DNA of 64,000 nt from Trichobilharzia regenti (Eukaryota; Platyhelminthes; Trematoda; Strigeidida; Schistosomatidae), in assembly GCA_944472135.2 (NCBI GenBank), contig OX235263.1:87700721-87764720 (forward strand), read 5' to 3'. Below, piece after piece: positions 11,405-23,120 of this stretch; position 1 is the stretch's first letter, and every line of letters begins with the position of its first letter. The notes under the pieces were generated by a model. The model saw nothing but the letters and a program-made list of their open reading frames with translations, was not told where the DNA came from and ran no database searches. The position numbers and the translations under genes were made by a program.

Positions 11405-11730
11405 GGCTCGTCAGGTGTGTTATAATCATCCAATCCTACGTACAGTGCTAGACGACTACAAACAGTAATGGACAACACGCCGAATGAAGACATTAAAATC
11501 ATTATTTGCAACATGAACGTCAAGTTGGAAGCAGACAGTAAAAGAAGGCAACTCATAATAGCTAGAGAGGCTGTGGTCGAAATAAAAACTGCCCAGTGTT
11601 CTCGGGATTCAAATGGTTCTCTGAAAGTCAGCAACGTGAATCTGATCAAATCTTTGTGGACGAACGCTAAAAAATCAAACAGATTTAAGTCGTGTTCCAA
11701 GTTTAGAAGATCTGTCTCAATACTCTGATG
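11405..11730 (+). pseudogene. SR2-like RTE endonuclease fragment
   Basis: The frame from 11468 reads MDNTPNEDIKIIICNMNVKL, which corresponds to the GDMNAK(V/L)G endonuclease motif of RTE elements. The Gly and Asp of that motif are changed to Cys and Asn, and QLIIAREAVVE follows. The rest decays. It directly abuts the end of the homology with secreted-gene copies 2 and 3 (about 11405). Confidence 0.6.
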
Positions 11731-13044
11731 TTTGTGTGGTGGGTTTCTGCATGACACACATTTTGAATATCAATTTACCTGGTATACCAAATTGATTTTC
11801 AACATTTCACCGGCCTCCAGTAGTACGAATCCATGACCCTATCACAAGGGATTGAATCCAGATTCTTCAGGTTTTCAAATAAGTTCGTTACTCGATCAGT
11901 TAGTGTGACCGATCAATCATGAATTCCATCAAATCCATTCAAATGACTACTTGATAATTTATTTTCATATATTGTTGAGGATTTATCAGAATGTTCGGTG
12001 TTCACGTATTATTATCTGCTGTAGTGTGCCAACACCAAATTAACTTGTACCCATTTATTTATTTTTCTTTGAAGTTTGAAATTCCTACTACATGTAATGT
12101 GGAAAATGTGATGAAAATTTCCCCCTTTCGAATTGTGCATACTGGACATCATCAGCTGGAGGTTTGAAGTGATTCACCTGCCTGAACTGAGTATAACCTG
12201 GTACACCGATGATCACTTCAGCCGTAAACGAGTGAAATAGACGGTCGGTGTTTAAATCACCTCAATTTGGCTAGCAAGCCCCGTCGGTTGACGTGAGTGG
12301 TGGTATTCAGGTATTCATCTCAGTCACTCAGTAGCACATAGTCTCTACTGACACAAAAGCGAGATCTTTGACACAAGGCATAGATGAATTCAATTTCTGG
12401 TTTTCATAATGCAGGAGAAGAACGAGTGTTCTCTGTGTTACATTGAATAACTGGCCAAGTTTTAGTAGCGGTTATTTCTAAGTCCCAGCTACCGTTATAC
12501 ATGAAATTATTCATCTGTTTATGTTAGGCAGATTAAAGTGGATTAAGAAAAGTCATGGAACATATAGAAATCTCTTAATTTCGAATGTGCCGTAGTATCA
12601 GTACAGTCGATAAGTAGCTTCGTGAAAGTGAATGTGACATCACTTTTTGTAAAAGTGTGAATGGTGTTCTACGTAGACCAAACTGTGTTAAGTGAAAATA
12701 AATAAATGTGGATATCCGATGAAGAATGACATATGAGCGTTTGGACTATTCGCTACTACGTTCGTTGAAAGGATCCTCAAGTGCAGTTCATTAAATTTCT
12801 ATGCCTGGATAAGTAATCCTAGGAACAACAATACACACAGGTGAAGGACAGGATACATGCATTTATCATGGATACATTCTATTGGACAATGAGTAAAGCA
12901 CACTACGCTTATAAACTTATTGAAGAGTGTCAGCCTCCTTTGAAAAATAGGATAACCGTGATGGACGCATCATGTGTTGGTGTCATTTACGATCATATAG
13001 TCCCACCATTTTTTTCCTTCACGTTCCCAGTGGAACATACGGCT
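11731..13044. other. Unassigned sequence
   Basis: No supported coding region. Short frames only (for example 12841-13056 on the plus strand), with no domain recognised. Confidence 0.5.
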
Positions 13045-13059
13045 CCAAGCTATTAACTT

Positions 13060-13235
13060 GAAGTTTCTGTAGCAGTGTTTATTTTACGGGATGGGGTTGC
13101 TAGCCTCATGCCTAACCTTTTCTCTTTACCAGCATTATTCTGGCTTAGCGAGGTAAAGGAGTGCGTCGACCGGGGATCGAACCCCGGACCATGTGCATGG
13201 TCGGCGGGCATCCTAACCGCTATACCACCGACGCC
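13060..13235 (-). repeat. tRNA-like sequence fused to an RTE-type leader
   Basis: On the minus strand, 13235-13162 starts GGCGTCGGTGGTATAGCGG and ends CGGGGTTCGATCCCCGG-TCGACGC. The acceptor arms pair, and there are A-box-like and perfect B-box/T-arm sequences. The anticodon arm does not fold normally, so this is a tRNA-derived repeat head and not a working tRNA gene. Downstream, GTTAGGCATGAGGCTAGCAA (near 13100) also occurs at 19408-19430, just before an SR2-like RTE coding region. The tRNA-like head may therefore belong to an RTE leader or a derived SINE. Confidence 0.55.
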
Positions 13236-13572
13236 AAAGTCCCATAGACATATGGGATAGTAAAACAATAAAAAAAAGAAAAAAATTGGAGACACTAATT
13301 GGAATCGAATTCTTTTACCAAGTGACTCAAATATTATGATAAAAAAGTTGTTCAGATGTTGATCACGTAGTAGTCTTGTAGACTATTGATTCTGTGACGA
13401 AAACTGAAGTGAGAGTAAAAAGTGTTTCTCCTCGCTGTGTTTTCAATATTGTAACGTCACTTCTTCAATATATATATATACTCTATCCGAAGAATTTATA
13501 TACTCAAACTTCAGTCTTATAATAAATTCAATCGATTTCAAATACGGTGGTATTCTGTACTGACGTGAGTGT

Positions 13573-14092
13573 CAGGTTTCAGGATTTCACCATGAGCTGA
13601 CATTAGTTAAGGAACCATTGGAAAACCTGGGAGTACTCGATAGCTGTTTCGTCCTAGTTTGGGACTCTTCAGCAGCATGCACCCACCGGGGTTCGAACCC
13701 AGGACCTTCCGGTTACAAGGCCAGCTCGTATACCATTAAGCCACTAGGACCCGATCCAATGGCCAGTGCATGAATTCTAACTTCTGCCAATTCACGATAT
13801 AGCGCGACCGCTAGCCAATGTCTTCGGCGAGTATTTGTCCTCACACCCGACCTGCTTCACCCTACTGGTCATGAATTCCCACTGGAACCCCAGGTAACTA
13901 CCTACCTGAATAGGGCCAGTCGCCTGTGAGCATCTCATTGGTATTTAAGTGTTGGTTTGTAGGGATTTGGTTGGTTTCAGGATTTCATCATGAGCTGACA
14001 TTAGTTAGAGAACCATTGGAAAACCTGGGAGTACTGGACAGCTGTTTCGTCCTAGTTTGGGACTCTTCATCAGCACGCACCCACCGGGACAC
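13573..14092 (-). repeat. Head-to-tail dimer of the hammerhead-bearing SINE-like repeat
   Basis: In minus orientation a partial unit (14092-13977) ends at TGAAACC. It is followed by a linker AACCAACCAAATCCCTACAA... (13976-13926) and then a full unit (13925-13573) with B-box GGGTTCGAACC, A-box TGGCTTAATGG and ribozyme region. The tandem arrangement of ribozyme units recalls retrozyme and Sm-alpha transcripts. The upstream motif (14073-14037) retains CTGATGA; the downstream one (13675-13639) has CTGAAGA and an altered cleavage triplet. Confidence 0.75.
14037..14073 (-). ncRNA. Hammerhead-ribozyme-like core in SINE-like dimer
   Basis: Same motif order as at 9453-9489 (CTGATGA, AGA insertion, GTCC/GGAC stem II, GAAAC, palindromic stem III, GTC), here on the minus strand. 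The second unit of the dimer has a mutated core and is probably inactive. Confidence 0.55.
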
Positions 14093-14480
14093 CGTGAGTG
14101 TCAGGTGTTATGATGTTTCCCACCATGAGTGATAGTCTTTATGAGGTGAGATGATGGATATACGCGGGACGCTGAAGTGCCTAAGCGATTCTATCGGAAG
14201 AGGCGTTAGAAACCTGACTCATATGGATGGAGGCAAGACAGAGTTGAGGAAGATATTCAGCTAACTACAACAAACCAGTCAACACCAAAAAGGGACATGT
14301 AGAGCAAATCGCCTATTTCGGTTACCTAAGAAACATCGTTTCAACTTCACTTTTGACGAATAACGACTTGAATAATAGGATGGGAACATCAATACAGACA
14401 TTCACTTTTTTGAAATATGTCTTGTAATCTTTAGCGTCAAACACAAGTAATATTGAACAAATTGAATTTGACCCTAGAAC
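14093..14480. other. Unassigned sequence
   Basis: A few in-frame RTE-like words (for example QQTSQHQKGTCRANRLFR-type text near 14270-14330) hint at a very old LINE fragment, but nothing firm can be supported. Confidence 0.35.
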
Positions 14481-14489
14481 GGTTCGCGT

Positions 14490-15095
14490 TGAATTGTTGT
14501 GAAAGAAAACGGCCTTTGGATTTGACTCAGAGCAGTTTGCTTACAAATCAGTAGAAATACATTAGATGCTACTGATGTCCGCCACCAAAATATTGTTTCA
14601 AGTCTTGATAAAGGCTCTAAGTTCTTTCGAATCTCTTTCTTAGACTAACCTGATGCTTTTGACGCTATTCCTAAGGTAGTTCCACTTAGAAAACTGACTT
14701 CAACAAACAGTGAGTCCTGAGTCCCAAGGTGGCCGACATCCTCTTATTTTATGCTTAGAAAGCAACATACTGATTTGAATAGAAAGCACTCCTGTGCGTT
14801 ACTAACGGAGATTGTTGTGTCTTCAGGCGCCGTAATCTGTTTATTCTTTTTTCCATTGCTTCGTATGACCTTCCATATTCTTTAATACAAACGTCAGTAA
14901 ATATGCTGATGATCCAACCATTTCTGCCTGAAGCAGTTTCTGCTTTGGATTGTTCTTATATGAATAGATTCTGGTCTAAAGTTAACGAGTGGTTTCACCT
15001 AAATGGTCTTAAGTTTAATCCATCTCAATGTCGTTTTGTTGGTTTTAGTTTCAGATACGAAGAAGACTTGCGTGCTTTGACCCATGCAGTGGCAT
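14490..15095 (+). pseudogene. CR1-like LINE reverse transcriptase remnant
   Basis: Degraded translation shows order-conserved CR1-type RT words across three frames: QFAYKSVEIHLDAT near 14540, a SLDKGSKFFR segment near 14610, a KYADDPTI box near 14900, and VNEWFHLNGLKFNPSQCRF at about 14980-15040. These correspond to RT motifs around the YADD catalytic site in SR1/CR1-type elements. Numerous frameshifts and stops make it an inactive relic. Confidence 0.65.
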
Positions 15096-15184
15096 GATTC
15101 CTTCATTTGAGCAGTTGATTCCCTTTTGGAAAGGGAATGTGAATTTCCTGCAGATTTCCGGAAGTTGAGACAAAGATAATTACA

Positions 15185-16030
15185 ATGGGAACCAGGCAGC
15201 CACAGAGAGAAGAAAACACGATGTATGAGCGAACGCGTGCAGATGACATAGTCCTGTTAGGGGAGGATGCTGAGAAAATGCAGAGTCTTCTGAACACCTT
15301 GAGCAGCAATCTTCGTATGTTTGGCATGCGATTCGCCCCCGCAAAATGTAAGATGCTGCTACAGGACTGGACTACGTCAACCCCTAACTTAGTGATAGAG
15401 AGTGAAGTGATAGAACATGTTGACCACTTCACCTACTTGGGAAGTTGTATTAGCACCAACGGACTGATTGGCGATGAAATCTCAGCACGGGTCCGAAAAG
15501 CTCGAGCTGCTTTCGCTGACTTACACCATCTCTGGCATAGGCGTGACATCCGGTTATCAACCAAGGGACGCGTGTACTGCTCATCAGTTCGCTCCCTCCT
15601 TCTCTATGGCTCTGAAACATGGCCAATACGCGTTGAAGACATGAAAAGGTTGACTGCTTTCGATCATAGATGTCTGCGATCTCTTTCTCACGTTATGTGG
15701 TATAATAAGGTAAGTAATGTTGACGTTAGGCGTAGAGTGTTGGGCAGGCAAAGAGGGAAAATCAATCGACGAGGCTATAAAGTTACATAGACTAAGATGG
15801 CTAGGTCACGTGCTACGCATGCCTAACCACCGCCTCCCCCGACGGCCTTTGCTAGCTGATATAGGTTCAGGTTGGAAAAGAGCCAGTGGTGGCCAAACAA
15901 AAACATGGCATCAATCCATGAAATCCTTGACAGTTAAACTGAGTCAGGTAGGGAGATGCAGACTCCCGGGTTGGGGCCTTCGGGACTCTAGGAACTCTAG
16001 GAATGGCTGGAGACAATAGGTGACATGGCT
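15185..16030 (+). pseudogene. RTE-clade LINE, C-terminal half of the RT protein
   Basis: The frame from 15185 contains RADDIVLLGEDAEKMQSLL (the YADD box with Tyr changed to Thr-Arg), then FAPAKCKML, HFTYLGSCI and SVRSLLLYGSETW, all standard RTE RT C-terminal blocks. A frameshift near 15750 moves the frame to one with [20 protein letters not shown], which runs to 16019. The N-terminal endonuclease is absent, so it is 5'-truncated at about 15185. It appears to belong to the same family as the 5' half at 62262-64000. Confidence 0.85.
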
Positions 16031-16259
16031 CAAAATCGTTGTCAATGGCGCAGATGTATTCAGTTTCTGTAATCTTTCATATTCCTTTCTACCACTACCC
16101 ATTCTGTTTCACTCTTATAATTGTGAAACTCTATTAATTCTCCCCACTCATATTCTTGTCTACCTTTGTGTGCTATTTGGAACGTGGCAACTCTAACTGC
16201 TGCACTTCGGTGCCAAGTTCTATGTTGAATCCAGACAGAGACAGACTTCATTTAATCCA

Positions 16260-16960
16260 TGTGAGAACTATATGAAGGAAATTTCACTGAATAAACGATA
16301 GGAATTGTGGTGCTCCAAATGATTTTCATCATTTGTAGAACTTGAACTCGTCTCTCGTATACTGGTCAGTGATATCTGTCATTAGCATGACTTTCACTTT
16401 CTTGATTGTAGGTGCTGACTTTTTGTTGATCCCTACCGTCAGACTTCTCTTACAGAGTTACATACTACTACAACCTTAGTCAGTAACACTGATATGTAAG
16501 CGCAAAATCAAAAGAATTAATTAATTAGGAAAGTGAGAGCAAAAGTATTGCAACTGAGGCGTAGAAACTGAGGAAAATTTAGGAAATATTTCGTGAGTTA
16601 TAATCTAATGGCAGTTATACTGCAACAATCTGAGGTGTTTATTCCACAAACATTAAGGATGTTGTCAATTACTTAATTAGGTGTATTCATTAACAATTAG
16701 AAATTATGTTTTCACTAAACTTATGAGCTAATGGAGAAGCCAAAAGTTTAATTTATTCACTTCTATATAAACACCAGCTGATGAAATACTGAGCGCCTCG
16801 TAAAGAGACTTGATAACTGGCTACTGTGTTAAAATATATTTCGATGTTGCAGTTGTTCAACTTCATGATTCACAAGTCAATTCACTATTTGCAGGTTTAT
16901 CTGTCCACTGCCTGACGTTATTTTCATCATGTAAAATACGTGCCAAGTATGGTATCATCA
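16260..16960. other. Unassigned sequence
   Basis: AT-rich, no frame longer than a few dozen codons and no recognised motif up to the start of the palindrome. Confidence 0.5.
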
Positions 16961-18852
16961 AAGATGCAATATTGTTATGAATGCTGAAAATTCCATTCTA
17001 TATCACAAGTATTATTTTTGGAATAATGTAAATCATTATTATTATTAATTCTTCTACTTTTTCAGGATAGTTCAATAGATGTACTTGATGATAGGGGGCT
17101 GCTGTAAAGCTGAATTCAGAATTCACATTAAAAGACAATCAGTATACCTTTGTAAAAAATTATAATTGTAAAATCTCAGCGAAATTGAAATGATTAATTC
17201 CAACGCTTCCTACGTTAGGCAAACTGGTCCGAACTTCTTCAGGGAAATTAATCGAAATTAACACAACATAGGTTTATATATAAAAGGAACATCTCTTGTT
17301 TTTAAAAACTTTGTCCAACCATGATTTATAGAACAAATATTAACAAGTATAATAAACAAAATTGTACGAGTTGTGATCAAAATTTGACCTCAGACTTACA
17401 AATATTGATCTACCTTTGTTAAACACTTTAAACACAGTGTGTATATGTGTGTGTGTGCGGATAAACAGTTGTAAAACAATGTCTTAACGTCTCCAACTCA
17501 CAACTCCTACAATTTTGTTTATTTTACTTGTTAAAACTTAATAAAAATTAAAATTGGGAATTAGAATGCCATAATAAACAGGGGGATGGATAAAATAAAC
17601 AAAATAGCATTAAAATAACTAAGAAGACTGACATTGTGCAATTAGGGGTTAGAAATGTAGAAATAACAAAATAGACAGGATGTTTGGATAAAAACTAATG
17701 TGATGAATAATTGTTTATGCAATCAGGGATTAAATATGTAGAAATAGTAAAATGACAAAATAAACACTAAGTTCGGGTATGAAAATATGGTAGTGTAAAC
17801 AGGGATTAAGAAAAACTTGAAATAACATGAATAAACAGGAAGTTTAGATAAGAAAGGCGATGGGATGGTGATTACTAAAAATTACTTGTTTATGATGGCC
17901 ATGGCAAGGACAGGGGTTGGACGTATTTCTTTTGCATACAAAGCGTGGGTTTGAGCTTTTCTTATCTAAACTTCCTGTTTATTCATGTTATTTCAAGTTT
18001 TTCTTAATCCCTGTTTACACTACCATATTTTCATACCCGAACTTAGTGTTTATTTTGTCATTTTACTATTTCTACATATTTAATCCCTGATTGCATAAAC
18101 AATTATTCATCACATTAGTTTTTATCCAAACATCCTGTCTATTTTGTTATTTCTACATTTCTAACCCCTAATTGCACAATGTCAGTCTTCTTAGTTATTT
18201 TAATGCTATTTTGTTTATTTTATCCATCCCCCTGTTTATTATGGCATTCTAATTCCCAATTTTAATTTTTATTAAGTTTTAACAAGTAAAATAAACAAAA
18301 TTGTAGGAGTTGTGAGTTGGAGACGTTAAGACATTGTTTTACAACTGTTTATCCGCACACACACACATATACACACTGTGTTTAAAGTGTTTAACAAAGG
18401 TAGATCAATATTTGTAAGTCTGAGGTCAAATTTTGATCACAACTCGTACAATTTTGTTTATTATACTTGTTAATATTTGTTCTATAAATCATGGTTGGAC
18501 AAAGTTTTTAAAAACAAGAGATGTTCCTTTTATATATAAACCTATGTTGTGTTAATTTCGATTAATTTCCCTGAAGAAGTTCGGACCAGTTTGCCTAACG
18601 TAGGAAGCGTTGGAATTAATCATTTCAATTTCGCTGAGATTTTACAATTATAATTTTTTACAAAGGTATACTGATTGTCTTTTAATGTGAATTCTGAATT
18701 CAGCTTTACAGCAGCCCCCTATCATCAAGTACATCTATTGAACTATCCTGAAAAAGTAGAAGAATTAATAATAATAATGATTTACATTATTCCAAAAATA
18801 ATACTTGTGATATAGAATGGAATTTTCAGCATTCATCACAATATTGCATCTA
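16961..18852. repeat. Near-perfect palindrome, two arms of about 900 bp around a 92-bp spacer
   Basis: 16961-17860 and 17953-18852 are reverse complements, with position pairs summing to 35813 (for example 17093 with 18720). Outer ends match through GATGCAATATTG and diverge just outside; no target-site duplication is visible. Each arm holds three degenerate units of about 75-80 bp with (A)AACAGGGATTA and GTAGAAATA motifs. There is also a block CCCTGAAGAAGTTCGGACCA inside an inverted pair GATTAATTTCC / GGAATTAATC. No coding potential. It could be a fold-back element, a PLE-derived inverted repeat, or an assembly fold-back. Confidence 0.9.
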
Positions 18853-18984
18853 ATTTCCTCAAATTATAAATAAAATTAATCACACAGAAAAACTTCCACA
18901 TTTATAATAGGAGTAATGTCAGAAACATGGAGCATATAAAGTGGAAATAATAATATTGATAACATCTAAGGTAATAATGATAAT

Positions 18985-19335
18985 ACAAGGGAAAATTGCC
19001 GGTAAACACTTGCATTCCTATGAGAAATTAACAAATGTTATCTTGTCAGACTCTGAGAATCCTCTCCATACACAACTTTCCCCATTGCATCTCATCGAGC
19101 AGAACTAGGAGTAACTATGAAAGACTGCATACTAGCCCGACTAAGTACAAAAACTCTATTTTACATTATTTATTTGATAAGAAAAGTGCAATTTAATTAT
19201 TGCTTCTGTGATGAGAAAACTGAATGCAGTGTTGTATAACACAATGAAAACTCCATATTTGTACCAAAAGGGTAGTGTGGAATAAAGCTACTATTGTCTG
19301 TCCTTTGCTATCCTTTCTTTTGTGTTCAAGTTTAT
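18985..19335 (+). mobile_element. Old CR1-like LINE 3' end
   Basis: The sequence is a diverged homologue of 22226-22530. It shares TTATCTTGTCAGACTCTGAG, CATACACAACTTTCC, GTGCAATTTAATTATTG, CTCCATATTTGTACCAAAAG and an AATAAAGCTACTATTG tail. In the younger copies this block is the C-terminal end plus the 3' UTR of a CR1-like ORF. This one is short, 5'-truncated and degraded. Confidence 0.6.
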
Positions 19336-19380
19336 ACTACTTAACCTCACGTAGTTAACTAGATCGCTAGTTTCATAGGC

Positions 19381-22220
19381 GCTCACAAGCCTAGGTAAAA
19401 AGGGAGGGTTAGGCATGGGGCTAGCAACCACGAATCTCTAAACCTTTCAGACCGCTAGAGAAACTTCAGCACACAGAAAATATATTAAAAATACAAAAAA
19501 TTAAATAAAAATCGTAATTTTCGTTTGAATTGGAGAGGCGAAATTACGCGAACTGTTGAAAGCCTTCCGGAAGGCAGTCAGCCGGTATGTCTTCTCTCAA
19601 TGAATGCAAGAGTAAGAGTTGGTATGTGGCATGTTCGTAAAATGTACGAGACTGGTAGGACTGCGGAGGTGGCCAAATATATGCGAAGATATGGCTCAGA
19701 AGTACTGCGTATCTGGGAAATCAGATGGAATGGACGTCGACTGACAACAATGTCAACAGGAGAATCAATAATCTACACGGTCACCCCGACGACAACCACG
19801 AACGCACTGATGCAGTGAGTCGCTATCATGATGTCACCAGTGGCAGCCGAAGCCATAATGTAGTGGGGAGCTAATTTCATCCAGTATCTTGACAGCAGGA
19901 TTCAACTCCAAAGAAATACAGGAAGGTAACAACTATCCAGTGCTATGCGAAGTGCTAAAAGTAGCGCAGAACAAGAAAAGAACGATCATATTAACAGACA
20001 ACTACAGAAAGAAATGGATAACATCCTAAATAGTGAAACCAAATTCCTTTTGGGAGATTTGATGCCAAACTGGCAGCAGATAATACAGGAAGAGAACTCA
20101 TCATGGGTCGAGAGACACTCCGAGAAATGAATGAGAACGGAGAATTATTCTCAGACTTCTTCACTTTCAATGGCTTAGTGATTGGGGGCAGCGTGTACAA
20201 ACACAAAGATATACACAAAGCAACGTGGATTCCACCTTACGGATACACTACAAACCAGATAGACTTCATCTCAGATTTCATATCAATCTCAAGAAAGTGA
20301 AGGCACAACCAGTCTGTTGGACATGAAGTCGAGACGAGGAGAAAATGTGGACTGAGACCATCATCTAGTTCATGAAACCTTCAAAGTAAAGCTGAAACTC
20401 ATGCAAACATATAGAGACAGACCATAATTCAAGTTCAACATTCAGAAACTGAAGGACGATACTACAAGGGATGCCTTCGCCACAGCTCTGATCAGAGCGA
20501 AGTCGGACACTCTAGGTGGCATAACTGAGTAAACCAGTGTGGAAGAATATTGGGAGTCTCTGAAAGCAATGTTTCAGGAAACCTGTACAACTGTTTTAGG
20601 AAGAGGGAAGAAACAAGACAAGGAAAGACTTCCAACAGACAAATACCTGGAAGCTGATCGAAGAGAGAAAGATGGTGGAAGAGAAGATGACTAAATACAA
20701 AAATGGAAAGCAGAAGGAGAAGCTGAGTTCAATGTACACTGCATTGAATCAAGAGTGAAGTGAAGAAGAGCACCAGAAAAGACAAACGACAATTCTGCGA
20801 CACACTAGCCAGGAACTGAAGCAGAACAGGCCACAGGCAAAAGAGATATCAGATAACCAATTCTCTGTCCGGGAAGAGATCAACCTAGATGATGAAACTA
20901 ATAAAAGATGCTGAAGGGGACTTGACCACCAAGGAGAAGAAACAAATCAAACAATGGGCTGATCACTTTAGACCACTCTTGAATCGACCACCACCGGCAA
21001 CTCACCCAGAAATACCACCAACTGCACGCACGGAAATACCAGTGGACACCACCTCTCCAACGAAAGAAGAAGTTTTGAACGCGATCAAGCTACTGAAGTG
21101 CGTCCGGGGAGGCAGCAGGACCAGACGGCATTCCTCTCGAATCACTGAAGACGGCCGTAGAGATTACGGTAGATGTTCTCATTCAGGTATTGCAAAAGGT
21201 TTAGAAAGAAGGAAAGGTGCTTACCAATTGGGAGGAAGGCTAACTCGTCAAGCTGCCAAAGAAGGGAGATTTGGGGCGTGCAAGAACTGGCATGGAACAA
21301 TGCTGCTGTGCACACCAAGAAAAATACTAACTCGCATCATCCTGGAGAGAATAAAGGATGCACTGGATTCAAAACTCCACCCCACATCCAAAACAAGCTG
21401 GATTCAGGAAAGGCAAATCATGTGCTGATCAAATTGCAATTCTATGCATCATCATCACAGGACAAAGCATAGAATGGCAGTCAAACCTATACCTGAACTT
21501 CGTCGATTTCAACAGGTAGCGTTGAACAAGACGTAGTTTGGAAACAACGGGAACACTATGGCGTGCGGTTTCCAAAACTTTATCAACCTCATTCAACGGC
21601 TGACCATATCACAATGTCATGTGCAAGGATATCCACAACGGAAAACTCATGCGGACGTTCGAAATGCATAGAGGAGTGAGACAAGGTTGCCTATTATCAC
21701 CGATTATATTCCTAACTATGGTGGACTGGATTATACGTCAGACTGTTGGGGTGAGGAGTCAGGAATACGGTGGACGACTGATGAGAAGGCTCTAGAAGAT
21801 CTGGATTTCGCAGATGATATATGTTTAATGTCACACAAAGTCGAAGACTTCTAGGCAGCGAAGTCATGACTACAGGTGAATACAGAGAAGACGGAGTTGA
21901 TGAAGATAACCAACGAACTGCAACAAAAACAAGGAGCAGCACCAGTCAAAATCAACGAGAGAGATTTATAAGAGGCTTCCTTCTTCACTTATTAAGGAAG
22001 CACCGTTTCAACAACAGGTGGGGAAGATGAAGATGCCAAAGTCATAATCCGAAGGGCAAGATACGCCTTCATCAACCTGAAACCAGTTTTCAAATTTTCC
22101 GCACTCGGCATAAATAACAAGATTCGCATTTTCAACGCGATTGTGAAGGTTTTTCCTTTTATACGGGACAAAAATATTGATAGGCGCAACAAGAAAAAGA
22201 TTTCCGACAGCCAGTTGCAG
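19381..22220 (+). pseudogene. SR2-like RTE retrotransposon, near full length but decayed
   Basis: The leader at 19408-19430 (GTTAGGCATGGGGCTAGCAA) precedes an endonuclease domain: VGMWHVRKMYETGRTAEVAK near 19616, SEVLRIWEIRWNG (Glu of the SET motif), and GRETLREMNENGELF with LVIGGSVYKHKDIHKATW at about 20105-20225. RT follows: QWADHFRPLLNRPPPATHPE and SPTKEEVLNAIKLLK at 20960-21100, then RGVRQGCLLSPIIFLTMVDW at about 21670-21730, and a decayed FADD region. Frameshifts and stops interrupt every domain. The 3' end is lost where a CR1-like fragment begins at about 22226. Confidence 0.85.
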
Positions 22221-22225
22221 ATTAC

Positions 22226-22530
22226 TACTGTAAGTAAACACCTGGAGTCCTACAAGAAATTAGCCCATATTATCTCGTCAGAGTCTGAGAATTCTCTCCA
22301 TACACAACTCTCTCGTTTCATCTCGTCGAGTAAAACTAGAATCAACAATAGAAAAATGAATGCTCGCGAGAATAGTACAATTTAATTATTGTTCCTGCAA
22401 TGAGAAAATTAAAGGCGGCCTTGCATTAGAGGCTGAGAGCTCCATATTTGTACCAAAAGTACAGTTTGGATTAAAGCTATTATTATCATTATTTTTATTA
22501 TTATTATTAATCTGTACTTTCCTATCCTTT
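22226..22530 (+). mobile_element. CR1-like LINE 3' end with ATT-rich tail
   Basis: It encodes the C-terminal tail SKHLESYKKLAHIISSESEN, then SLHTQLSRFISSSKTRINNR. A short 3' UTR and a (TTATTA)n-type tail (about 22480-22515) follow. A nearly identical copy lies inverted at 23397-23690. This 5'-truncated fragment abuts the decayed SR2-like element. Confidence 0.65.
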
Positions 22531-22799
22531 CTTTTGTGTTAAATTGCTCACTACTCAGCACTGGTAAGTGGTCCAACAGAATGTAATGCATATTTAGTGG
22601 TTCTATGAATATTAAGGAATCACTTTTTCATATAAGCGGTAATATTTTTAACGTGGTGTAATTGTGGGAGTCCATCCAATGCTGTTGGATTGATATCTCT
22701 TTTGATCAGGAGTCAAAGATTGAGTGCATAATTTTCATTTTTACTTCTTACTACTTTCCTACCACTTTCCAGATGACAGTTTTCTTTTAGCTAGCTGAG

Positions 22800-23120
22800 A
22801 CCAATCATAGATTTCTTCGAAGAAATCCGAGGTGATAATCAAATCGCTTAATAGACTATAGGTTGAATGACACGTATCATCGGGACACGCTGTGTTTGTA
22901 TCAAGGACTGTACTATATAGTATATAAAACAGTGAAACATTATATCCAAACCTCGAACTGTGAGTGTTCAGTTGCCGAATGACGTCCAGTGCACAGTCAC
23001 CATGTGTCGGTAAGAACGATTAAGTGTGTATATACGATGACCTGTGGTCAGAGCGACTGCCAGTGAAGGAATAATGGCATTCCAGTGAACAATTTTCAAT
23101 ATGGAAGTGTACAAATAAAG
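22800..23120 (-). mobile_element. LTR fragment related to the BEL/Pao elements at 36-53 kb
   Basis: Scattered blocks match the plus-strand LTR sequence at 41346-41580 in the same order: AAATCCGAGGTGATAATC (ATCCGAGACGATAATC there), CAAACCTCGAACTGTGAG (CAAACCTCAAAATGTGAG), and GACGTCCAGTGCACAGTCACCA (GTCGTCAAATGCACAACCAC). It is diverged by many substitutions and no internal coding region adjoins it, so it looks like an old solo LTR of a related family. Confidence 0.5.

Noticed and set aside
13162..13235. A functional tRNA gene
   Set aside because: The acceptor and T arms fold, but no seven-base anticodon loop with a five-pair stem can be formed, and it is fused to a repeat tail.
16961..18852. 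CRISPR-like or phage-like repeat array
   Set aside because: Repeats are long inverted arms in a eukaryotic, transposon-rich context without regular short repeats and spacers.
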